NCBI RefSeq assembly: GCF_037126465.1
Contig: NC_088207.1
Span: forward strand, 38,562,143-38,626,142
Direction of reading: 5' to 3'
Length of the DNA stretch: 64,000 nt
DNA from: Ornithodoros turicata
Lineage: Eukaryota > Arthropoda > Arachnida > Ixodida > Argasidae
The translations under genes and the position numbers were made by a program. How positions within the stretch are numbered: the first letter of the stretch is position 1; each line of letters opens with the position of its first letter. This document shows, piece after piece, positions 54,262 through 64,000 of the stretch. The notes beneath the pieces are model-generated. The model was not told where the DNA came from and made no database searches. It saw only the letters and a list, made by a program, of their open reading frames with translations.

Positions 54262-55402
54262 GCCCCAACAACACAAGGCTGTCCTATGGATATCCGATGT
54301 ACGTCAGAAGTTGGATGTTGGGATATCCTGACGATAACGAGTTTCGTCCGGTATATGTACGGTCACAGGTCCAAGTGAGAGAAAGGAGTCCTCTTCGACG
54401 TCTGACAGACATCCAGCCCAACAACACACGACTGTCCTAGGGATATCCCATGTACGGCTGAAGCTGGATGTTGAGATACGCTGGAGATAATGAGTTTCGT
54501 CCAATATATGTACGCTCACACGTCCGAGTGAAAGAATGAAGGCGTCCTCTGGGACGTCCGAAAGATATCCATAGGGACGTTAAACAGACGAGGGAGGGAC
54601 GTTTTATGGATATTTCTTCCAGCTAATGCTCCTACTAAAGCAGGCATAATATATTCTTAATTTTAAAGCACACATGATATATTACTAATGTGAATAATTT
54701 AATTAATCAAACGAAATTGGTGGACCAAGTTAAATTAATGGTTAACACAGTAAATGCTGCGCCCAGAACCTCGCGGACTTTTCCAGCGGGAGAGCCCCTC
54801 AATTTCTCGGCTCTCATCGTTCATTGTTCGTTTTGTGTCTGTTCGCTGACGTACTCTGCACACTTGCCAAGTTCGAATATTCCAAGTAACACCACTATGC
54901 TGGTTCTTTGATGTTTACGAAAAAGGAAAAGCGCGTTTATAGGGTACAATAACTGTAGGAGAGAGGGAAATTATACGCTCACAGCTACCATCACTTTTTC
55001 TTGTGAGTTATGTTTCGAAAATGATGAAATTCCTGATTCCGGTTTCATACACGGCATGTTGTCCCTTAATTCTTAACTGTCTATCCACATTAACGGTGCA
55101 AAAAATGCTAGTTCCACTAAATATGTCACGTCAAACGCTTGAATCTGACAAAAGAACAAGGATGTCAAGGGCAAGCAGCGTAGAACATTGGATGTCTGTC
55201 GGACATCCCAGATGACTCCTATCTCCACTTGGACTTGTGAGCGTACACACCACATCGTATGTCCTATCCTGAGGATATCATTTCCGTGCTTTATTTTCTT
55301 CATCCACGTTGGTATCAGGGGGATATCCATCAGACAGACGAGTCTGACCGCGGCCGTTAGGGCATTAATCGTACATCCAGTGGATATTCGGTGTTGTTGG
55401 GG
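54262..55402. mobile_element. 1.14-kb element with inverted ends and internal tandem duplication
   Basis: CCCCAACAACAC at the left (about 54263) is mirrored by GTGTTGTTGGGG at 55391-55402. Behind the left end is a ~153-base unit (CCAACAACAC..., GGATATCC, TGTACGGTCACAGGTCC) present twice, at about 54265 and 54418. The right end carries an inverted relative of this unit (55185-55402). The middle part (54600-55180) is A/T-rich without coding sequence. It is probably a fold-back or MITE-type element. An A/T-rich insertion between two inverted copies of one repeat would look the same. Confidence 0.62.
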
Positions 55403-57310
55403 AGGACGTCGAATGTGGTCGGCGCCACTGCAGATCAGTGCGAGTAATGCTACGAGGAAGCCCTCCCATTTCTGCGAATTCTTGCCCAGAGCCGCATCGT
55501 TTTTCAAGGCCAGGCCAAATGCAGCCCATCCCAAGCCATCCTGCACTGCCGTATGCGTACTTCGAAGAAACAAGTGCAATGAGTCACAGTTCGTTCACGA
55601 CGGGCAGTGCACAAACCAGACACTTTCGTGAACCACGCCTATACCGCACCGCATTAAGCGTTGCGTCGCCGCAATGACGTCATCCGCTGTCGTGTGTCTT
55701 AATCTACTGCCGTGCACCATGTATAGGGATGGTTCGTCATGTCGATTTTTCCTTATGCTACGCGGAGTAAAGTGTGTTCACGCCGATAGGTGTGGCCCCG
55801 TCGAGCCGTGCGTTTGCACTAACATCCGATGAAGATCCGCACGATGGCTACCATGACGCTCAAATGATGGGTGAAAGGGCGCGCTAACGTCTGTGCCTAC
55901 TTTTATCCTGTAGAAGCGAGACGACTGTGTTGCTGTCTGAGGCGGTAAGGCTGTTCAGCGGGATGCGAATAATCAATGCTGTATCACCAATTATTTGGGT
56001 CATTACGCGATTTGGATTTGCACTAAACATACGTTGGACGTGCACCTCGACGGTGCGTAATTCACCGGCCAGACTAACCACCGAGAACTCGCTAGGCTGC
56101 GTTGGTTGAAAAACTTCTCGTTCGACTAATGGAGGGAAACGTTTTATCGGGTGGCAGGAACGCTGTCACGTCAGCTCTGTCCATTAAGGGATGTCCACGC
56201 AGGAGCTCGTGAACTTGGTTGGAAGGCAACAACAACAATAAATGATGGAATGGTTGGAAGAATCGTGGTACAGCCCTCCTGGGTACTTATTGTGAGCGTG
56301 TGGATAGCTCACAGGAATGACGGCTCTGTTTAGCGCACGTCCAGTTGGTTGGAGGATCGAGACCCAAAAGGGGCCACAAGGAAACGCCGAGGAACGCAAA
56401 GTCTAGCACCTAAGCGAGGATGAGCTCTTGTTATGTCCTTCCATGAGTCTCCATTGGCGAGTCAAAAAAAGTGGCATCAAGACATCTACCGCATGTCGCA
56501 TAGCGATGCAGCCATACGTGGGCGAGAGTCTCTGCAGTATACTAGCAGCTCTCCGGTATGCCACCCGGATGCCTCGACCCATCGTCTACCAGGAGCCTTG
56601 TTAGATAGTCGAGCATGTGACGTAATCGGGTCTCGTTCCAGGAGTTCCCCTGGCAACCAGTACCCGTTGGTTGTTATAAATCACTTCGACGGACTTCCGG
56701 ATGTCTTCTGCGGATCTGGATGCCACTTCCCTGCTTACGGCCGGGGTGTCTCTCGATTCCTGCTCTGTCTTGAGCATACATCACAAAGAGACGTCGCGCT
56801 ATCACCCTCCAGATAAGCATTACTAAGCGAATGGTCGTCAAAATGATTGTGACGTACCGCAACAGGCTTTTGATTGCCCTTGGATGAGGGCATGACATGA
56901 CGAGTACCTCGGCACAGATCGTACTAGCTCTTTTTAGGTTGTTATTGGATGCCTCTACCAGGGTTAATATAATTTCGACATAATGTAGGGCGGTAATTCG
57001 AACTTTCGATGATGAGCCTCAAGTCAACATCAGGGGTAGCCAGGGCTGCCAGGTCCAAATTGAGAAAAGTCGCCAACGGCCACTGAGGATAAAGTAGCCA
57101 ATTTATCTTGTGTATCGCCATATTTATAGCCAGTCGTTGTACAGATATTAAGTATACCATAGAAAGAGGTAAACGAAGCCAATTTTACCTGGTAAGGGGA
57201 GTTGCCATTAACGCTACAACGTATGCGATGCATATAGAGACGAATGAACAGTTAAAAGCCAGAGGTCAAGCACACAGTTTCAGAAACACGCGACCAGGTG
57301 CGTGGATATA
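55403..57310. other. intergenic, no gene recognised
   Basis: Frames at 55438-55677 and 56433-56816 show no conserved signature. Repeat content is likely but not identified. Confidence 0.3.
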
Positions 57311-57521
57311 GAGGGTGTTTGCTCTAACGTGTCCAGAAATTTTATTTAAAGCGAGCGATAAAAGAGAAACGAGCGCTACTTTTCAGCTACTTGACTAAGA
57401 AACAGGTGCTACTAGTGAAGCAGTACCTGTTTCTTATTTAAGTAGCAGAAAAGTACCACTTGCTTTTCTTCTATCGCTCGCTTTAAATATAATTTCTGGA
57501 CACGTTAGAGCAAACACCCTG
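57311..57521. mobile_element. palindromic MITE (211 bp) with TATA flanks
   Basis: Left end AGGGTGTTTGCTCTAACGTG, right end its complement CACGTTAGAGCAAACACCCT. The inverted arms extend about 95 bases each (CTGGACACG, AAAGCGAGCGATA, GAAACAGGT) around a short loop at about 57413. Flanks are TATA on both sides (57307-57310, 57522-57525), fitting a TA or TATA target duplication as in Tc1/mariner-type MITEs. Confidence 0.88.
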
Positions 57522-57706
57522 TATAGACGTGCTTTGCTTCCCAGGCGACATGTCTAGGAAAACGGACCATGAAAGGTTACCAGTGCGACATCATGTTTCT
57601 GTGTGTGGAAGTTCGAATTCATCTCATACTAGGCAAGGGGGAATCGAAGAAGACGACGTCTTCCTGGAGGAACACATACCGAACTTGATCTTTACTTACT
57701 TGTGTA

Positions 57707-58319
57707 TTACGTGGAACACACACTACCATTACCATTATTATTCCCATGTATTGCGACGACGACCTCTAGATTGGGAATTTCATGTACATATCGCACTTCA
57801 TTTTCGACTTCATCACTCGAACACTGAAAACGTTCCAGTGGCAGGTTGATTACATATTTACGTCCTTCTAATGTCATGATTTTCGCGGAACTGACCAATG
57901 AGGTCCCGTTCGGAAGGCGATTCTGAAGCTCGCACACAGCTGTCTTGAGGAAGACAGAGCAGCTTTGCTTCATAGATATCACCTCCTCGCAATCTATTCC
58001 GCTTGACTGAGAACGTTGTATGAAGTCGATATCGATTCTCACACAGAAGTATCAAATACAGGGCTAAGACGTATGCACAAAGTAGCCAGAAAGTATAACC
58101 AAGTCGCCGAGCTTCAAATTCCGACGCCGCGGCTGTCGGACAGTAGCTGTCGGCTGTGGACTGTAGCGAAAATATGGCTACCCTGAAGGTGGCATCAGTC
58201 ATGTCTGGCCAGTGCTGTGCTGACGAAACAAGCGTTCTCCTTCGTTTAGTTCTTATCCTGTCACGCATTGCGGGCACACGGACAGGAACAGTAGACACAG
58301 TTCTTGTCATTGGTGGCAA
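57707..58319 (-). CDS. candidate membrane-protein exon(s), minus strand
   Basis: Two overlapping minus-strand frames look protein-like. One (58319-57858) holds a hydrophobic segment YTFWLLCAYVLALYLILLC followed by ENRYRLHTTFSVKRN, typical of a signal anchor. The other (about 58000-57707, usable after the acceptor-like ACGTTCTCAG) contains KYVINLPLERFQCSS and DEVENEVRYVHEIPN. Only one can be coding at any base, and no family is recognised. A splice joining them is possible but not proven. It could be a lineage-specific gene or a transposon-derived frame. Confidence 0.25.
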
Positions 58320-59052
58320 GCGATCATTGTGTGCAGTGAATCGTACAGTGTGTTCTCCTTCAGTAACAATTTATCTGTGACCAAGATACGCATGCTGCAG
58401 CAATGTCATTACACAATCCTTTGAGAGTCACGCATTATCATTATTCGGTTTGAAATTTCTTGCGCTACATTAGAAAACTGGGCTAGTTGGTGACAGTTCA
58501 TAATGGAGATAACAAAGCATCACGAAACCACAGACAGGGCGAGAAGAGTGACTTGTTGTCTCGTCTCGCGCGCTCAGTTTGTTTTTGTAGCGCTTTAATT
58601 GTTATCTCAGTTACTAATTTCTTATTTTTAGTGTATTTTGTCAGTGTAATGTTGCCTTTTTTTTTTCTTCTACTATATGACACGACATCCATATACCTTA
58701 AGGCGACATCTCTCTTTAGAGGACAACCAAGCCAGGAATGGAAAGGATATGGAAGAACCAATTCTGAGTTCGTCACAATAGAAATTCCTACGGGTTGGTA
58801 GAACATGCTTAATGACAGTTCAACCACAGGTGGGATAAATGCAGTTTCACTGTTCACGTCTCAGGTTCTTTCACAGAGGGTTCCTTATGGTAGACAGACT
58901 AAGTCTTCATGGTCACTAGAAAACCATAGCCGTCCTCTTCTTAATGGCAACATTCACTGCTGGAGTTCGAGGCTCGGAGTCATAAACTCGCTACGTTCTA
59001 TCACAAGCCAGGAGGCCTCGTTGTGAGGCCTACAAATGGGACTTATAACACC

Positions 59053-59309
59053 CCTTCACTCCTGACAAACAGAGGGCGCAACCGCAAGTTGTCTATGGGG
59101 TTCCCAGCACCGTGGTTCCCAGCGTCAGCGGATACATATGGCGCCGCGCCGTGTCACTCATTTCAGTTGAACCCTTTCACTGTTTACAAATAGTGAAAGA
59201 GTTTAATTCAAATGAGCGGCAGGGAGTGGCGCCACATGCAGCCGCTGAGGCTGGGAACCCTAGACGACTTCCGGTACGGTTGTGCCTTCTGTTTGTAAAC
59301 AGTGAAAGG
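59053..59309. mobile_element. fold-back MITE (about 257 bp)
   Basis: CCCTTCACTCCTGACAAACA at the left is mirrored by TGTTTGTAAACAGTGAAAGGG at the right. A second match runs through the arms (GGGTTCCCAGC versus GCTGGGAACCC). Arms are about 58 bases. No clear target duplication was found. Confidence 0.78.
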
Positions 59310-59325
59310 GTGAATACGCGGGGGC

Positions 59326-59840
59326 AGTGGTTCCCAAGCTTTGCTACTCTGCGGACCCATCAGAACTACAAGATTTCGCGTCACCACCCCATCTGATTTC
59401 GCGATGCCACAACCTTTTCGACTTCAGCGCATGAATAGTAAGTAATGACGCTGAAATTTAATTTGACAGTTGCTTTCGTTAGCAGTAAGACTGGCTAGAA
59501 ACCATCGCAGAGAGACAAATAAACGCGTGGCAGCAGGGGTGACTGTTCCTAAAGTGAGCTTGCTTTGTAGACCTTGTTGTCCGTTACCACGAGCTTTTTT
59601 GGGACGCAGAATAATGGAGAAAACATGGTCTTCTTTATAGTTTCTGAGCACACAAGCGACCCCCCCCCCCCCCCCACACACACTAAATCTGTCACGACCC
59701 ACTGGGTGTCCCGACCAGTAGTTTACCGAGAATCACAGACATGCGAGGTGTCGCCAAAGATTTGGGAGGGTGTTGGAGGGGGGGGGGGGGGTCTGGATAA
59801 ATCACTGGTCGCGACCCACAGTTTGGAAATGATGTCGAGG
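59326..59840. mobile_element. hAT-like fragment with CAGTGGTTCCCAA end
   Basis: CAGTGGTTCCCAAGCTTTG at 59326 is a typical hAT end, and GACCCACAGTTTGGAAATGATG near 59813 looks like a decayed opposite end. It contains a C run (59661-59677), a G run (59778-59791) and repeated CGACCCA motifs. It starts only 16 bases after the fold-back MITE. Confidence 0.55.
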
Positions 59841-60310
59841 ATATTAGCGCCACGGCTACGGCTGTCATTACGGGTGGCGTCTTTGACCAGTTGCACACTC
59901 TTATCCACACTGTTGCGACTACTGTGTTTCTTGAAACCTGCTTCCCATGAGTGCTAAAATTGATGCAGATTCTTCCCGCAAGTCGTATGTACGAAAACTG
60001 TCCAAATCCCGAACGAAAAAGTATAAACAGCAGTGTTCATATCAAGTGTCTTTTTATTTTATTCATTTATTTTTTTTTCTTTCTTCAAGGCATCACATAA
60101 GTTTCGCTTGCTTGGTAATGCATCGGTGGAGGACGTGACATTGGCATCGTAGTCGATTTGAATGTCTCAGCCGCTTACAATTTTGAAGCCGTGTCTACAA
60201 ACGTTAAGCATAAATGTATGGGACGAAGCGTGACGTAAGTCCGTGCCTTTCTTCATAAAAAAAAATCAAAAGAAAATAACGCGGTGGCGTAAACATGACG
60301 TATACATCCA

Positions 60311-60990
60311 AATATTTATTTATTTATTCATTTGCCCATAAACAGCTGAAAGCCTACACAATGGTTCAAACACTAAAACTGACAAAAAGGAAAGAGAAGG
60401 ACCAACGACCACGTACTAAATTAATTTCAAACGAGATAACTGTGTTTTAAAACCTGAGAAGCTGCTGGTGTAAATTTCGATGTCTTCTCCGGAGCAAGCC
60501 TGGTTAAACAAGTGCTGAATCCGTAGAATTGGGTTCGAGTGTTTAGGTGAAACACTCACTTCAAACACACGTTCATGTCAACCGTCTTGGTGGTACATTA
60601 ATGCAAATAGCTCGCGTTAAACATTCAGCATCGATAATACTATGCCCACACTTATAAAGAAATATTAGATCACGTTTTCTACGTGTAGCATCCAATAATT
60701 CCATTTGGCAGCATTTGATAATTCTTTCATGTTCATAATAAAAACGACTACCTAACTACTTGTCGTAATAAATTCGTACAAATCTATGTTGAACATCCTC
60801 AATTTTTGAAGCGAGCGTCACACCAATATTATTCCAAACCACGGAACAGTATTCCAGTTTCGGGATAACAAGAGATCGAAACACTCCAATAAAACAGTGA
60901 GGATCACTAAACCCACGAGTGATTCTTTTGATGAGCCCCAACACTGAGGAACAAGAGTTAACAATATAGTACATGTGTGAATTTTAGCTT
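60311..60990 (-). mobile_element. LINE (non-LTR retrotransposon) 3' fragment
   Basis: The minus-strand frame 60974-60756 encodes the C-terminal end of a non-LTR reverse transcriptase (LGLIKRITRGF, IPKLEYCSVVWNN, KIEDVQHRFVR), the usual block of Jockey/CR1-type elements. Downstream of the stop the frame resumes in broken form (CRRKRDLIFLYKCGHSIIDA-like residues), so the copy is dead. It ends in an ATAAATAAATAAATA-type tail (complement of 60311-60332) and is truncated at the 5' end. Confidence 0.82.
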
Positions 60991-60999
60991 ACAGTCCTG

Positions 61000-63424
61000 A
61001 GAATTTGATGTCGCGAACTCAACATTTGGTCCGCCAACGATTGAAACGAAAATTGAAATGATTTCAATTTATTTGAACCAAATAAGTATGCGACACCGTA
61101 TACAGTACAGGACACAATACGAAACCGAAACCCAAACCAAGACCAATGCACAGCACGTACGTTGAATGTACCATTTTTGAGAAAGTTTCAGAATAAGTGT
61201 GACCAAATAATGATGACATAGTATCGCAACAATAAAAGTAAGATAATCATTAAGGATGTCAGTGTTTGAGCGTGAATGTGTCCGTACTTCGGTCATCTTT
61301 CGAGCTTTTGTGGGGAGTAATGGTACAACGAACTGGTATAATGGGAGATATTAGTGAGTTTTACTGCATCGTACGCATCGTATCACAAACCTGCGCGAAT
61401 AAGTGTCCCAATAAGATACCGAATTGGTGGTTCTCTTTACGGTGCGACGCAAACGCGAAACTAGTGATTGACTGATTTGTAAAAGAAAACAAATGGAGAT
61501 GTTAGTCCCGCCGAGCCACTCCGGACTGACTACTCCAGGACGCGTTATTCAGAGAAGGAAGGGAAACTCCACAAATCTATACACTTTGAGACGGAACGAG
61601 TTGAGGTTTAGTGCATATGCGTACGATGCACTAAACCTCACTATTGCTCTTCACACAAAATGACCGTAAACTGATTACGTAGTGGTTCGCTGCGGAACGG
61701 CATGAGAAGTGCACAATACCGCCCTCTTATTTGCGAGACGTCCTTGCCGAGGGGCCAAACAGAGCCATAATTAGGCCACTACTCTCACTTGCTCCCAAGG
61801 CTTGACTACTGTTATCAGAAGGATGAAGGTTGCTGGCCAGCTGCTCTACACGCCAGCGCACATTACATAACGTGCCCTAAGAGGGCGACTGGCATTTCTC
61901 CCAGTTATGGCTCTCGGTCTGATTCGATCTCTCATGATGATGATGCTGGGTTGTATTCGTGCTGATCGGTTGCAGGAACGCGTGCTTCGGTTGTTTAGGT
62001 GAGAGTTGTGCTCACGATAAACATACTTCTTCGATTGCATAAAAAATGATCAACGAGACTTCTGTGGAGTGTGTGCGCCCGTCTCGCCCAATGTGGGAAA
62101 GCGAAAAAAGAAGAAAAAGCGAAAGAAGAACTTTTTACTTTCTTTCAAGAACACCCGGAAAATATCGACCCGCGTCTCACACACCGGTGATTCGCAGGAA
62201 ACCTACGAGTGTCGAAGCAATGGGCACGTGGAACAGTGTACGTCCGTCCTTGGCACCACGTGGTAGCCAGACTGTGTTTGTGGTTTACGCTAAAATTGTG
62301 TAGCTGTAGCATGCAAAAATTTAACGATTTTTCTAGACATTAAGAGGCTTTCAATAAAAAATTAATAGCATTTGAAAAAATATTTTTGTGTTTTGATATA
62401 TATTTTAAAAAATGTACTGCCAGAGGTAGTTCTGTAAAGCTACGTCGCTTTTAAACGCGTTTGGCACAATGCAAAAAGATGTAGCATTTTTCTTGTGGTT
62501 GTCAGGATCGAATTTACCAAAGCAGCAAAGCGTCTTGCCCAAAGATTTGCTGGCAGTATTGGCCAATATTGTACCGACACTGTCCAGCCAGTATTGGGTC
62601 AATTAGGGCCAATATGTTGCTTACGTATAATCCATGGACGCTTGCCGTCTTTTCCTTGTCATACAAATTGCAAGCTGGGGGTGGATATGTTTATTAAAAA
62701 AAGAAAGGAAATGTCAGCCAGGCAAAGAGCCGGCTTGCTATTACAAAGAAAAAAGGATGGAGAAAAACAAAAAACGAGAAGAAGGAAAAAAGGAAAGAAA
62801 GAAAGAAAAGAGTAAGCTGGGGGTTCCCCATACTACTTAGTGCATTAGGTTATCGTCGTCCATGAAAATAACCGAAATAACTCTTGCGCTGTAGCTGCAC
62901 GGGGGCGCTAAAGAGGTTGTGACACTAAAGTCACTGGATTGGGGAACTTTGACTTTGTCTCAGTGACGTTATGTGACACTTTGCTTTGTGCGGCTCATTA
63001 CATCATGCACGCGTTATACTGCACGCGAGAGCATTGAAAAAAAGAATTACAAGTGATTTTTTTTCTGCTCGTTGTACTCTGCGAGATACAGACCCTCGAA
63101 CATTCGTACGCGTGAAGCTCTGGCGTCAGGGGAGCGAAAGCTACGGTCATTCCCATTGGTTCTCGCAAGCACGTGATCTCTCTCGCGCTGCCTCACTGGA
63201 GCAGTCGGTATTTCGCGACGCCGATTTTCTTCGCGTCTATTACCCGCTGTGCTTTAAAACTTGGAACGAACTTTCACACAGACGCAAATAAATGTATTTC
63301 ACATTTACGTGACAAAACTTGTGGCGACGTGTCATAAGACCTTTGCGCTGCAGTTTTCGAAGGATTGATAATCTGGACATTCCGAGATAGCGCAACTTCC
63401 ATCCTGCATGTCTTATCTGACCAG
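61000..63424. other. intergenic, no gene recognised
   Basis: Contains the short palindrome TTTAGTGCAT...ATGCACTAAA at 61614-61637, related to the MITE at 48.6 kb. Also present are a lysine-rich frame at 62634-62840 produced by an AAAG-rich tract, and A/T-rich sequence at 62280-62420. Confidence 0.35.
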
Positions 63425-63680
63425 CGGCATGGGCGAGTGGATGAAGCTCCAAGGTAGCGCTGTAGGATGTGGTGGTGTGGAATCCTACCACCGGCTGTAC
63501 TATCTGAGGCTTTTCCTGGGTTTTCCGGCAGATATTCTAAATTGCTGTCTGCATAGTTTCCCCTGAAGTCTGCCCATGGCGCATACTGACCCCGTTGTCC
63601 CCCACTCCGTCCTGCAGTCCTCTCCCCATCTGACCACGCTGCTCATAGCCACAGTTGCTTCGCAGCACTCACGGAATTTT
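63425..63680 (+). mobile_element. tRNA-derived SINE, diverged
   Basis: Same family as 46448-46735: TGGGCGAGTGGATGAAGC (A-box region), a damaged B box in TGTGGAATCCTACCACC, CTGGGTTTTCCGGC, and CTCATAGCCACAGTTG near the end. It ends in a poly-A run at 63680-63690. Confidence 0.75.
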
Positions 63681-63710
63681 AAAAAAAAAACGAGCCGGGT
63701 TTTCCATCCT

Positions 63711-63803
63711 CATGTAGGTGATGCAGCTCGTCGACAGGGACAAAGGACACAACTGCATTAGTTGCGTCCTTTGTCTTGGTCGTCCAGTTGCTTCACCTAC
63801 ATG
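63711..63803. repeat. inverted repeat with about 44-bp arms
   Basis: CATGTAGGTGATGCAGCTCG at the left pairs with a right arm ending CAGTTGCTTCACCTACATG. GACAAAGGACACAACT pairs with AGTTGCGTCCTTTGTC around a 5-base loop. It lies directly after the SINE poly-A tail. Confidence 0.8.
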
Positions 63804-64000
63804 CACACCCCGTTTCCAAACGTTGCTTCCATCCTGTTTCATACGGGCGGCGTGTACCAACATACATATGCATGCAACAACCAGATAATGCTTTGCTGCA
63901 CTGCAAGGCGAACAAAGAAAGCGAACGCCGCGTTTAGTGCACCTCGAGTACCCGCCCTGGCGGCAGAGGGGGACGTTGTGTGATGTACGAGTGACATCGT

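Noticed and set aside
55073..55631. overlapping 168- and 147-codon frames on opposite strands
   Set aside because: They run across the right end of the 1.14-kb repeat element and show no conserved motif.
62634..62840. lysine-rich protein
   Set aside because: It is created by an AAAG/GAAA-rich low-complexity tract.

Overview
The window is arthropod nuclear DNA, most probably from a tick. It contains three multi-exon genes with GT-AG introns, and the space between their exons is filled with young and old transposable elements: tRNA-derived SINEs, hAT-type elements with 8-bp target duplications, fold-back MITEs, a Penelope-like element and a LINE remnant. The tick assignment rests on the divergent GH18-like gene, a family I know mainly from ticks, and on the SINE type. 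I cannot name the genus, and nothing prokaryotic or viral is visible.

The three genes lie between about 1.3 and 35.6 kb. (1) A plus-strand gene at 1351-11681 encodes a probable type II membrane protein with a highly divergent, apparently non-catalytic chitinase-like (GH18) ectodomain. One part of its N-terminal domain was not found. (2) A complete plus-strand TRMT2B homologue lies at 12773-18987. It has 13 exons and 504 codons, all splice phases agree, and it has a mitochondrial-looking N-terminus. It would be a mitochondrial 5-methyluridine methyltransferase. (3) A minus-strand NADPH oxidase 4 homologue lies at 19328-35626. It has 17 exons in consistent phase and keeps all heme, FAD and NADPH motifs; only its short first coding exon was not found. 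TRMT2B and NOX4 are tail-to-tail, with 340 bp between their stop codons. I see no shared pathway beyond the loose link of mitochondrial RNA modification and redox.

From 35.7 to 64 kb I find no convincing conserved gene. This part holds SINE copies, a 856-bp hAT element, several palindromic MITEs, a 1.1-kb element with inverted ends and an internal tandem duplication, a LINE 3' fragment, hammerhead-like RNA motifs, and four weak coding candidates (one cysteine-rich exon, three with a membrane segment).

Exon coordinates were derived by hand from splice signals, reading-frame phase and remembered similarity to the human and tick families. No alignment or search was run.
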